Shown: positions 53,437 through 63,600 of the stretch, in pieces
How the letters are laid out: the number at the start of each line of letters is the position of its first letter
Position numbering within the stretch: the stretch's first letter is position 1
NCBI GenBank assembly: GCA_963681505.1
Contig: OY811985.1
Span: forward strand, 310,001-374,000
Length of the DNA: 64,000 nucleotides
Reading direction: 5' to 3'
Source of the DNA: Eunapius fragilis
Taxonomy: Eukaryota > Porifera > Demospongiae > Spongillida > Spongillidae
The notes under the pieces: model-generated
The model's input: the letters and a program-made list of their open reading frames with translations, nothing else
The model's database searches: none
What the model was told of the DNA's origin: nothing
Made by a program: the position numbers and the translations under genes

Positions 53437-54201
53437 TTTGCTGTGTTCATGGGTGGGGCTGAATTGCATAACTTTCTGTAAATTTCCGTTCGTGTACATG
53501 GTTATTATGAATGTATTTAGGTTAGCTTTGACGTCCCCGGCACACAAATGATATTTTCTTCACAATGCGTCCTCATTATACAGCAAAAAAAACGCGTCGA
53601 ATCGGTTGATTTGTCACTTACATTCTGGTACATATTGTTAACAGTTTGTACCAGGTATGTAAACATTTTGTACAAGAGTGTAAGTGACAAATCAATTGAA
53701 AATCAAGAATTGATTCGACGCGTTTTTTTGCTGTGTATATGTTTAGAAGCAGCGAGTGTGATAGCGACGTAAAGTTTGGAGTGTCTTCATTCCAATTCAT
53801 ATGAAAACATGCCGGTAATATTAGCCATCATCGGATTATAAACCATGAACTCAAGTTACAGGAAAAATAAAAACTCGTCGATTGATTTATGATAAAATCA
53901 CACACGCTCTTAATGCGCCTATCACTGTCACATGAGACACCCCCCCCCCCCCCCCCCCCCCCCCCCTCCTGGGGCGAAGTCGGGATTAGGTGGGGATTTG
54001 ACGCGTGAATACCATTACCGCACACGCCATTTGACCTCTACCACGTGCGCGTGTTAATTAATAAGGTCAAATCCCCCGGGGGCCGGTTCACGTAACAATG
54101 ATAGGCGCATAATTAGTCAGGGTTAAAAAAAAAAAAACCACTGTGGATTTTAAAAGAAACGCAGCCAAGCCAAGCACATATAAACCCTTACACATACATG
54201 A
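53437..54201. other. Intergenic region with foldback repeat and poly-C run
   Basis: The region lies between the 5' end of the PH-Costars-LIM gene and the TRAF stop. It holds a foldback repeat (53581-53733), a C homopolymer of about 27 at 53940-53966, an A run at 54126-54137, and otherwise unique sequence. TAATGATAGGCGCATAATTA-like words near 54095 recur in part (inverted) near 53915. No gene seen. Confidence 0.65.
53581..53733. repeat. Imperfect inverted repeat (foldback or MITE-like)
   Basis: The left arm begins CAGCAAAAAAAACGCGTCGA and continues TGATTTGTCACTTACA. The right arm, read in reverse complement, begins CAGCAAAAAAACGCGTCGAA and reaches TGATTTGTCACTTACAC after a 15-base insertion. 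Arms of about 60-70 bp surround a very short loop. Flanks show TATA-rich sequence, but no convincing target-site duplication. Could be a MITE remnant or a palindromic regulatory element. Confidence 0.75.
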
Positions 54202-55452
54202 TTAGAAATGTTCAACTAAAGCACGCAAATAAATACATCCACTTCCTACATACTCCGAGCTCTCTAATTCCAATTTGGTCGTGGGAATGAATTTGTGGTA
54301 CCCAAACCCAACATTCCTCACATCCCTGGGCCTGCTGAAGTAATGAAGGCGAGGGTCAGGCACGATCTCCCTGACAATGTGCCCTCCAGCTGCTCCACTA
54401 GTAGCCACAGCGGCTCCTGGATTGCAACTAAGAAGAGTTAGCTTAACCCTCTGTTGGAAAGGCCAAGGTAGAATATCATCAAACGGACCTTTCATTATGA
54501 CAAAGTAAAAGGACATGTGGTCAGGTGTCTTGTCACCCGTTGGGTGTATGCAGAGTTGAAGGAGATAGCCACCTTCATGAGAGAGGAACTCTGGACTGTA
54601 GATGGCAGTGCAGGTCGGGTCACCTTCCCTGGATGCTTTAACCTTCTGCCGTATGCTGGACACACACCAAGTGAATTGGCCACTACAAGGATGCACTGAA
54701 GTGCGCAAGAGTTGTATCTCGTGGGCCTGGGCAGACAGTTCCTTGTTCAGCCGCACAATCTCCTCCTCCTGTAGGATCACCTTCTTCGCGAGTGCTCCCG
54801 CTCTCTCACTGGCGCACGTGATCAGATGTTCGTGCATGGTTCTCCGTTCAACCCTCTCACAACAGCCCATAATGGTAAGCTCGCATATCACCTTTTGCAG
54901 AGGGCAGTCTTTGTCCAAATGGGCTTTCAAATCGCACCTAGGAATGCTCCGCTCGCTACATTGATTCGGACACTGCTCGGGATAGTGAGTGCACGCGGCC
55001 CCGTGACCCTCGATTTGGTCGTTGGGACAGCTAACGTTACAGTAAGTGCAACTAACAAGGCGTTTAGGGCACTGGGGGGCGTGAGCGAGGAGAGCGGACC
55101 TCTTGAACATGGTGCCGCACTGCGAGCAGTTGACTGAGGCAAAACTGCATTTCTCCACGTGAGCCGCTGCGTCTGATAGCTCGCCGACCCAGTCGCACGA
55201 ATATGGACACTTCACCCTCAAACAGTTAATCTGAAGCTTTACCGCATTGTCTGGATACACAGTAGAGCTGTCGATCGGTCGACGGTCCACGGGACAACAC
55301 CTGAGCGTTGGCGAGTTGACAACTTGCATAATGCAGCCCTTACAGAACCTGTGCCCACAGGGAGTCTGGTGTGGGTCCTGTAGGACGTGAAGGCATATGT
55401 TACACAGAAGAAAATCTGGTGGCTCCGTCAAAAACAGGGGTTCATCTGCCAT
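54202..55452 (-). CDS. TRAF family protein (RING - TRAF zinc fingers - coiled coil - MATH), intronless
   Basis: Known: TRAFs are trimeric E3/adaptor proteins downstream of TNF, IL-1/TLR and IL-17 receptors. Seen: a single 416-codon ORF, ATG 55452-55450, stop 54202-54204. The RING has CNICLHVLQDPHQTPCGHRF then CKGC and CCPVDRRPID (residues 17-62). Zinc-finger repeats with regularly spaced Cys/His pairs span about residues 75-220 (CPYSCDWVGELSDAAAHVEKC and similar). A coiled coil (KKVILQEEEIVRLNKELSAQ) is at about 225-250. The MATH domain runs from FTWCVSSIRQKVKASREG to the end (CIYLRALVEHF). Length and order are those of TRAF4/TRAF6-type proteins. It has no introns although nearly every neighbour is intron-rich. 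Shares a 51-bp divergent promoter with the next gene. Confidence 0.93.
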   Translation of the reverse strand: MADEPLFLTEPPDFLLCNICLHVLQDPHQTPCGHRFCKGCIMQVVNSPTLRCCPVDRRPIDSSTVYPDNAVKLQINCLRVKCPYSCDWVGELSDAAAHVEKCSFASVNCSQCGTMFKRSALLAHAPQCPKRLVSCTYCNVSCPNDQIEGHGAACTHYPEQCPNQCSERSIPRCDLKAHLDKDCPLQKVICELTIMGCCERVERRTMHEHLITCASERAGALAKKVILQEEEIVRLNKELSAQAHEIQLLRTSVHPCSGQFTWCVSSIRQKVKASREGDPTCTAIYSPEFLSHEGGYLLQLCIHPTGDKTPDHMSFYFVIMKGPFDDILPWPFQQRVKLTLLSCNPGAAVATSGAAGGHIVREIVPDPRLHYFSRPRDVRNVGFGYHKFIPTTKLELESSEYVGSGCIYLRALVEHF

Positions 55453-55503
55453 CTTCGGTTAGTTATCATTAGATTTATTATTGAAATTATACGACATGCA
55501 AAA
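55453..55503. promoter_or_regulatory. 51-bp divergent promoter, TRAF / SPC25-like
   Basis: Only 51 bp separate the two ATGs, so transcription start sites must overlap or lie within the opposite gene. The sequence is A/T-rich without a recognised motif. Confidence 0.55.
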
Positions 55504-56242
55504 ATGGCGCGAGAGGCTTGCGAAGAGCGATTGAGAGCACTTGCGGCAGACTATGACCAAGAAGTGAGGCTAGCACAGCAGCGGGGTGAAGAGAACGCAA
55601 GAGGTGAGGAACGTTATTCAAGTGGTCACATCGCCAATTTGATCTGTTTTAGCTAGCGAGGTTTTGTGTAACGAACTGAAGAGGCAACTACAACAAGCGT
55701 TAGACTTTGCCGAGCAACTCCAGCAAAAGCTAGTTACGACGGAGAACGAGCTGCAGGAGGCGCGTGAACAAATAAAACGTTTCGAAGAACAGAGGAGTCA
55801 GTTTGAAACGGTACCTCTCGTGCCCAGTGAGTGCCAGGCCAACCTCTCATACTGCCTGCCTCAGAATGAACCTGTTGTGCACCACGTCCCAGCAAATCTC
55901 GAGGCTTTTTTGAGTGCCATGACATGCCTTAGTGTCAGTGTGGATCAGACTACCTCGAAAGGTGTTATTTATCTCTGTCGTATGGACGATGGGCAGTTAC
56001 GAGGCCAGTGGACACGCCCCTACACACACACATGCACACAGAGATTACTGTTCTGTTCTTTCCCAACAGGACACTCCTTCACGTTAGCACTTAACACGTC
56101 AACATGGGAGTACACCTACAACCCTGTGGAACCAAGCAGTTGCTTAATGAGTGACAGCTTTCTGATGTCACGTCTGTGCTTCCCTGACTCTATGCTCAGT
56201 CGGTTTCTCCTAAACCTTCTTAAGGTGACTTATAACAGCTGA
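55504..56242 (+). CDS. Small coiled-coil protein, SPC25-like C-terminal domain
   Basis: Seen: exon 1 (55504-55613, MAREACEERLRALAADYDQE), a 39-bp intron, exon 2 (55653-55979), a 90-bp intron with donor CTGTC|GTATGG, and exon 3 (56070-56242). The N-terminal half is strongly coiled coil (LKRQLQQALDFAEQLQQKLV, ENELQEAREQIKRFEEQRSQ). The C-terminal half is a small globular region: GVIYLCR then HSFTLALNTSTWEYTYNP and a final helix LSRFLLNLLKVTYNS. This arrangement and the FxLxLN...Y pattern plus terminal helix resemble the RWD-like end of kinetochore SPC25. Inferred and unproven: an NDC80-complex subunit. SPC24 or an unrelated coiled-coil protein are alternatives. The stop is TGA at 56240-56242, 33 bp from the DTYMK stop. 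Confidence 0.6.
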
Positions 56243-56275
56243 AAGCACACACCATCACACCCAAACCTATGAAAT

Positions 56276-57720
56276 CTATGTATTCACTATATATTCTGGA
56301 CTATATGTTGTTGTATGTGGTCTTTGATCTTTCCAGAGTTGCCCAATAGGGTTGGCTGTCTTTTCCTTGATCACTTTCTGAACAGTTCCATAAACCTCAG
56401 TGTGGATGTCCTCAATGCTCCTTGATGCGTCCATTACTTTCCACGTGTCATCTTTTAGCGCCTCAAAGCACTGAGCTACCCTAGCCTGGAAGGTTGACTT
56501 CTCGTATCGCTCACTGCCATAGTTGTCCCGCACCTGTGCCATGCACGCAGGCAGGCTGAGGTAGAACACCACGTCAGGGGAAGGGAGGCCTATGTCTGGT
56601 GATTTGCACCATTCCAGTGGTGTGTTGGAGAGCTTTTGACAATTCATCAGTGATTTGATCAATGAGGATACAAAAAAGGTTGTGTAAAATAGTTAGGGTG
56701 TGGTAAGCTGGAATGTTACATCAGTTGATTTTGACACACATTGAACTGATCAGTAAAAATTTATCAAGCTACGAGTGCAATAATTAATGATGTTTTTTAT
56801 TTGTTTGAAGCACAACTAAACACTGGCAAATAAGAACCATGTTAACAATATGTATGTTAAGCTGTCTGAGTGCCTTGGGTTAGACCAATTGGCCCACTAC
56901 AATGTAGTTCAAGGTCCAACATGATGTTTTAAAAACTACATCTGGCACATTATCTATTTTTAATGAATGACCTACGGACAATGGTGTCATCTTAACACTA
57001 TTACATATACTTACCAGTTCACTATTTATATTGCAGGAGTATCTGTCATCTCTCTAGTACTCACCATCTTAGCTGCAGTAAAGGCCACACCTGAGAATGC
57101 ATAACGGTCAACAACCAGTGATGTTCCAGACTGTAGTAGCTGTTTCATTTCAAGACTAAGTTAGTTGGGGGGGAAAATATGACACATTAGATCAATCTCA
57201 ACTGAAAGAGTCGTGCCTTGTTTCCCATCTATTTGCTGAAAACAGAAGATGAATAGCGTGGTCTTCTAATTCAACCTTGTTGTTCAAATATTCATCAATA
57301 GCCTTCCCGATGGTCGTGGTGCGATCTTGAAAAAAGGATTAACATGTTCATACACGCTGAGCTCCTGTACGCACTCTCTTTACCCTGGAATATGCTACAG
57401 TATTTGTCAGCAAGAACTAGGTGCTAGCACCATTTGCGCATGCGTGGGATTCAAATTGTAGTGGGCGAAATGTACGTTACCAGAGGACACCTACCTTGCA
57501 CCCGATTTATAATATACGCATGCACTCATCTCCCCTACATTCTTTCCCTCGTATCGAGATTAATACAGCAATACGCGAAACGAAACGTTTTCAAACCTGG
57601 AAATTTAAGCAGCTTGACGCTGATACCATCCTTAAGCATGGCTGCTACGAGTTTTTGACACTGCGTGGATTTTCCCACTTTGTCACAACCCTCGAAGAGG
57701 ATGAAGGCACCCCTGCTCAT
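56276..57720 (-). CDS. DTYMK: Thymidylate kinase
   Basis: Known: phosphorylates dTMP to dTDP. Seen: ATG at 57720-57718 ([20 protein letters not shown]) with P-loop GCDKVGKST. The next exon has [20 protein letters not shown] and [14 protein letters not shown]. Then comes [18 protein letters not shown] with the DR motif that contacts dTMP. The terminal exon has [31 protein letters not shown] (lid) and [12 protein letters not shown], ending [20 protein letters not shown] plus NT before TAG at 56276-56278. The C-terminus is about ten residues longer than in human. One intron (57156-57216, 61 bp) fits only as GC-AG (AAG|GCACGA), which restores the expected 17-residue spacing between NRWE and the VVDRYAF strand. 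A TTG 42 bases upstream is in frame but not preferred. Confidence 0.92.
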
Positions 57721-58473
57721 TTTAACAACTGCAATATAACGACTCCGTAACCCAGAGGCCAAACTGATTAATCGTCTTTGCTATTACTGTAAAAATTTTC
57801 GCATGGTAGCATATTGCAGAAGTACCTACCGTATACAATTTTTGCGTAATGGCTGTAATAAGCTTGTACGATCAATTAAGGTTCGGTTTGAATTAACGAT
57901 GTGTCGCTGAACTTATCATGTGCGGTAGTGCGAGCTAGCTATAGACGCTGGAGAGTCGATAGAATGAAGGACCGGACCAGGGTAATCAAATAATAATAAT
58001 AAACCGCGCGCATGCAACGTAATGCATGCGCGTGTATTATAAACAGCGAACATGTAGTCCGTTTATAGCAATTTCAACGTCATTAACTGATGAAACTAGA
58101 CATGGATGAGGAACTAAATGCAAAGTTAGGTAAACCAGCATCCATAATGAGACCTTGCACCTTATAGAACAGAGCACACCTTGCACACCAATAAATAGCT
58201 GTTACAGCCTACAGCTGCAATGGTAGAGGAAGCAAGCACACAACTGTTCGGAAGTGCCACAAGTACCTGCAAAAGCACCATGCCATTCTATAATGTAAAG
58301 GTCACATACATTACTTAGACTTGATACCCAACCTTCCGCCAAAAGGTCACATGAAGGTGGTCACATGAAGGTCGGGTTATGCCCAACTAAGCTGACATCA
58401 CCACATTGGATAGGTCATCCAACAAACACTGATATTATTATTGCACCATCAAAGGAATTGTACCCCACCTGAT
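57721..58473. other. Intergenic region right of DTYMK
   Basis: Mostly unique sequence. TATTATAAACAG near 58035 precedes an ATG at 58093 (MKLDMDEELNAKL) that ends at a donor-like AG|GTAAAC. This could be a first exon of a plus-strand gene, but no continuation could be proven. GCGCGCATGCAACGTAATGC and CATGCGCGTG near 58010-58030 form a partial inverted repeat. Confidence 0.35.
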
Positions 58474-58866
58474 ATGGAGCTTGAACAATTCAGCTATCCT
58501 GGATCACTGCAATGCCAGATCTGTCTGGAGCTCCTGTGCCAGCCATTGGAGCTCCCATGTAGGGCACTAGTGTGCATCACATGTATGGTCAGGTGGTCTG
58601 AAGCCTTCAGTTGTATCAATATGAAGCGTCCTTGCTGTTTCATGGATGTACCTTTATTGCCTGATGTCAGTACTCAAACCTGCATACTTCATGCAAGGAG
58701 GACGGGTGCAGGCTTTGGTCTCCTAGGTGAACAGGAGGTAAAGTCTATCCATGCCCGATTTAACACCCTTCAGAGAACATATCAGACTATCCACAACAAG
58801 GTCGAGAGGACAGCATATCAATTGCACCATTGTGGAAGCAATTCCACCGCCAAACAAACGAACTAA
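58474..58866 (+). CDS. Single-exon RING-like protein, possibly mobile-element derived
   Basis: Seen: 130 codons from ATG 58474 (MELEQFSYPGSLQCQICLEL) to TAA at 58864-58866; the frame is open upstream to at least 58441. A RING-like cysteine pattern reads CQICLELLCQPLELPCRALV then CITC, followed by a Cys-rich stretch (KRPCCFMD). The rest (IHARFNTLQRTYQTIHNKVE) is helical. No catalytic or transposase domain is present. Known: RING modules with this LELPC-type spacing occur beside RAG1-like and other transposon proteins in non-bilaterian animals. Inferred: a fragment or domesticated piece of such an element, or a retrogene. It may also be a non-functional ORF. Confidence 0.4.
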   Translation: MELEQFSYPGSLQCQICLELLCQPLELPCRALVCITCMVRWSEAFSCINMKRPCCFMDVPLLPDVSTQTCILHARRTGAGFGLLGEQEVKSIHARFNTLQRTYQTIHNKVERTAYQLHHCGSNSTAKQTN

Positions 58867-60618
58867 ATCGTAGATACTCCCTCATTTTACTCCTCATTTT
58901 ACTCCTCATTTTACTCCTCATTTTACTCCTCATTTTACTCCTATTTTCATACTAACATGTCAATACGTACATGTACTAGTTAACACGGCTCAAACCACTC
59001 TATACTTCACACGCGTATACCATCGCGAAGAAAAAGTGTGGCTACAGTTCCATGCAATACGTTGTAAGTAGCTTCTGTCTCCTTTTGTTGTGCGCTTCCA
59101 TCTGTGGAGTAGAATTTGTCTGCGTGGTCTAGAAAGTACGTTGAAGTCGATGCATTCGTCGAAAAATGGCCGCTGGTAGAAAGCAGAACATAGATATTAA
59201 AGTATTAGAGTCTACTTTAATATCAATGGGCTATGTGACTTTGGCTACAAATAGAACAAAGGTACTTCATTCATTGTATGGCTTTTAAATGGCGACAAGT
59301 TTAACATGTAGTACAAGGTTTCTAAGGTTGTCGGTTGTCAAGGGTGGTTGCTAAGGCATACGCCACTTTTTCAATATTTCGAAAGTATGCAAAATACAGT
59401 ATTGCCGCATATAGGGCGTGCAATTAAAATGTACGCGTAATTACAAATTCAGGCCACTGTAACTCCATGATGGACAGACTAATTTCCAGTGCGTAAGAAA
59501 GAAGTTGTAGAGGACATAGGTGTCTCCATAGATATTAAAGTAGAAGGATTGGAAACGGAGCATGTGAGCCATTGAGCCCTGTACATATCTATAGTGTCTC
59601 TTAGGAAATGAAATAATTTGAAAAACTTGAAAAAAATATGCGCTAGGTTCCTTTTCGTTGCCGCGATCCCATATATTTGGGTTCTACGTAAACAACTTAT
59701 AGCTATAGCCCAACCAGTCGATCCTATTACTTCCACTGTGTAGCCCCCAGTAAACGTGTGTCTCATCCATGTTGATCCCCAGCTCAGCCCGGTATTGAGC
59801 TAGCTAAAATTAGGTCTGCCGTCACTGCCTTCTGGAACTCCACCCGAATTCAAAAGTCCTCTGGAACTTTTTTAACTGCCTTGGTCCCATTTCGTGAATC
59901 CCGTATACTTATGGATATCCTATTTTCGAATGCTGATATTTTCCGGCGCAATTTGAAATGCAAATATCCGAAAATAGTTGCCATCCGAAAATTTTTGTCC
60001 ATCCGATTTTTTTTGGCCCTACAGTACGTCGTGGTCTGGGTACTATAAAACACATTCCTTTTTGTTCGCTATCAACACACTACCAAGTACCACCATTTCA
60101 AAAACGTCACCAAAACAGTGATACGTTACGAGCACGAGAAATAGAGCATGGCTTCTTTATTCTGTTACAGTCTCTACTACAAGAAGGGGTGTGGCCTTGG
60201 TGTACTGCAAAGAGGGTGTGTTTTTGGCGTACACATGTGTGCGAGGGTGTGGCATTTGTATCAAGGCAATAAATCTAGCAGTCAGATCATCATTATGTGA
60301 TAATGGGGGAGGGGCAGATCATCATTATGTGATGATGGGGGAGGGGCAGATCATCATTATGTGATGATGGGGGAGGGGCAGATCATCATTATATGTGATG
60401 ATGGGGGAGGGGCAGATCATCATTATGTGATGATGGGGGAGGGGCAGATCATCATTATATGTGATGATGGGGGAGGGGCAGATCATCATTATATGTGATG
60501 ATGGGGGAGGGGCCAGGTCTCTTGCACATACACACATGAGCAAAGCCATTTAAATAAAAACTGTGAAAGAGAAAATGACACACTGACACAAAGACAAGGG
60601 TGCGAACATGAAGAGCTT
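58867..60618. other. Intergenic region, low-copy and repeat sequence
   Basis: Contains a 12-bp repeat (CATTTTACTCCT, about five copies, 58882-58942). A possible first exon at 59166-59261 (MAAGRKQNIDIKVLESTLIS, donor AAAG|GTACTT) has no in-phase continuation; a segment at 59489-59561 also encodes IDIKV. Near 59940-60010 ATCCGAAAAT-type words repeat. A minisatellite lies at 60300-60512. No gene is supported, but sequence near 59480-60050 could be an old transposon remnant. Confidence 0.4.
60300..60512. repeat. 31-33-bp intergenic minisatellite
   Basis: About seven copies of GATGATGGGGGAGGGGCAGA plus TCATCATTAT(AT)GT lie 3' of the BCOR-like gene. The TGATGAT / ATCATCA parts of each unit are mutually complementary, so each unit could form a hairpin. 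Confidence 0.9.
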
Positions 60619-63600
60619 TCAGTCATCCATGTTGACCACTTCAATACCTAGCAGTGTTCTCAACTCACTACTGACAGGCACAAACTCAACTGAGTCAGAG
60701 TTAACAGAGCAGTGAAGAAGTTCCCATTGGTGTGATACCTGTTGATTGTAGGAAGGATTCTTCAGCTGCGTGATGACATCCCTAACTGCCATGGAGTGTG
60801 TCTTCAAGTGTGGGTATAGTTCACGGAACTGTGCAGCGTCTTCAAGTCCCACTGAAGGTAAGACGTCTTGCAACATGTGAAAGTTGTGGCGTCTTTGGAG
60901 CATAAAGCAGTTAATGTATACTAACATGTACCACAAGGTGTGTCTTTATACATTACCTTGCAGTGCGTCCTGATACCACTTCAAGGTTATACACAGGCAG
61001 CAGTGGTTGATCACACATCTCCACAATGGGTGATACGTAGAAGAGAGGATAGTCAAGTTCTGGTCCCAAGTTGATCCCCACTGAGGGAATAAAGCATATG
61101 TAGCAGACCAATATGATTGAGAACCAGTGCTCACATGATGAGTACCAGTGCTCACATGATGAGTACCAGTGCTCACATGATGAGTACCAGTGCTCACATG
61201 ATGAGTACCAGTGCTCACATGATGAGTACCAGTGCTCACATGATGAGTACCAGTGCTCACATGATGAGTACCAGTGCTCACATGATGAGCACCAGTGCTC
61301 ACATGATGAGTACCAGTGCTCACATGATGAGTACCAGTACTCACACGATGAGTACCAGTGCTCACACGATGAGTACCAGTGCTCACATGATGAGTACCAG
61401 TGCTCACATGATGAGTACCAGTGCTCACATGATGAGTACCAGTGCTCACATGATGAGTACCAGTGCTCACATGATGAGCACCAGTGCTCACATGATGAGT
61501 ACCAGTGCCCACATGAGTACCAGTGCTCACATGATCAGTACCAGTGCTCACATGATCAGTACCAGTGCTTACATGCTGTGTATCCATCAATGGGTAGATC
61601 CCCGTGACATTGCTCATCTTCACTCGTCTCTGCCTCCTAACAAAACTTGCATCATACAATCCCTCCAATGGCTGCCATGTTACAAACCTTCCTAAGCTTT
61701 CTGATTGCTTTCCTGCCAAAGGATGACTGCACTGGTGCCTTTCCCCTGCTGCGCTTACTTACTATGTCTGCGGCAACCACAGGGTGTCAATACCATCAAC
61801 TAATCATTATCTTTATAGCCCCTCACAACATACCAACCAGCTCAAAACAGAATATATCACAGTTCCAACAATCAAACTTCCTCCTTCCCTTACATCACAG
61901 CTCCAACCCCTCCCCTTCCTTACATCACAGCTCCAACCCCTTCCTTCCCTTACATCACAGCTCCAACCCCTCCCCTTCCTTACATCACAGCTCCAACCCC
62001 TCCCCTTCCCTTACATCACAGCTCCAACCCCTCCCCTTCCCTTACATCACAGCTCCAACCCCTCCCCTTCCCTTACATCACAGCTCCAACCCCTCCCCTT
62101 CCCTTACATCACAGCTCCAACCCCTCCCTTCCCTTACATCACAGCTCCAACCCCTTCCTTCCCTTACATCACAGCTCCAACCCCTCCCCTTCCCTTACAT
62201 CACAGCTCCAACCCCTCCCTTCCCTTACATCACAGCTCCAACCCCTTCCTTCCCTTACATCACAGCTCCAACCCCTTCCTTCCCTTACATCACAGCTCCA
62301 ACCCCTCCCCTTCCCTTACATCACAGCTCCAACCCTCCCCTTCCCATCACCTGTCCCACTTACTCTCTAGATAGTCAGTTATGTCTGCCCTCTCAAAGTT
62401 AATGGCATGTTCCAGAGGTGTCTTCTCCCCAAACTCTGCAGTTGGGTCTGCGCCATATTGTATCAGCAACTTCACCAGCTCCAGTGAACCTATCTCAATG
62501 GCATCATTGAGAGGCCTGGGGAGGAGGGAGGTGGGTGAGGTGTGCGTGGGGAGGAGGGGTGTGTGGTATGCATGGGGAGGTGGGTGGTGTGCATGGGGAG
62601 GAGGGAGAGGTGGGGTGGTGTGCATGGGGAGGAGGGAGGTGGGTGGTGTGCATGGGGAGGAGTTGAGACATGTAGATAAGTGGATAATGATTAGACCAAT
62701 AGGGAGGGGGAAGAGGGAGAGGTAAGGGAGGGGGAAAAGGGCAAATGGAGGTAAGGGAGGGGGAAGAGGGGCAAATGGAGGTAAGGGAGGGGGAAGAGGG
62801 CAAATGGAGGTAAGGGAGGGGGAAGAGGGCAGATGGAGGTAAGGGAGGGGGAAGAGGGCAAATGGAGGTAAGGGAGGGGGAAGAGGGCAAATGGGGGTAA
62901 GGGAGGGGGAAGAGGGCAGATGGAGGTAAGGGAGGGGGAAGAGGGCAAATGGAGGTAAGGGAGGGACACGAGGGTAGATGGAGGTAAAGGAGGGGGGGTG
63001 TCATACCTTGTGCCATCAGTAGCACTGACATTGGGGTCTGCTCCATTCTCTAGCAGGAGCTGTGCTATGCGCATATGCCCAGCACTTACAGCTTCATGCA
63101 GTGGCGTCCATCCAGCGTGGTCCTGGGCATTGGTGTCTATACCCTCCAGCATGATCAAACACCTTGCCATATCCTGCAACAGGGGGCGCTATGAAGGGCG
63201 TGGCTGTCCTAACGAGGCTCCACCCACTCACATATTTGCCATTCCTGCACACTTTATGCAGGGCAGTGTCCCCTGAGCTACGTGCTGGCATTACCTTCCT
63301 GCACTGAGCTATGAGCTCTAGGAAACACACAGGAGAGGGTTAATGGCACCAAAGTTGGCACAGAGAGGCTGACCTGGTGGGAATTCATCCTTGCTTGATT
63401 CAACACTACATGTTGGCTTTGACCCGGTGTCCTTGGATGATGACATTACACTACTACTTGGAGTGGTTTCAGAAACAGAGAGTATACAGTCATCCATATC
63501 TTCCTCCTCCTCCTGGTGAAGGAGGGGGTCACAGAGATGTGGGGGACATAGAGAAATGGGGAGGGGATGAGGGAACAAAGTGAGGGTAGGATGATAAGAG

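Noticed and set aside
55504..56242. Assigning the coiled-coil gene firmly as SPC24 or SPC25
   Set aside because: Similarity is limited to a short hydrophobic pattern and the terminal helix. Without a profile search the call stays tentative and no symbol is given.
59166..59561. A two-exon gene (MAAGRKQNIDIKV ... RKKEVVEDIGVSIDIKVEGL)
   Set aside because: The candidate exons do not join in phase with the visible splice sites, and no further exons are found.
60946..61719. HVSTGTH heptad repeat protein in the BCOR-like gene
   Set aside because: The frame that continues the acidic exon into LGPELDYPLFYV requires splicing at CAT|GTAAGC and removes the array. The heptad reading uses a different frame.
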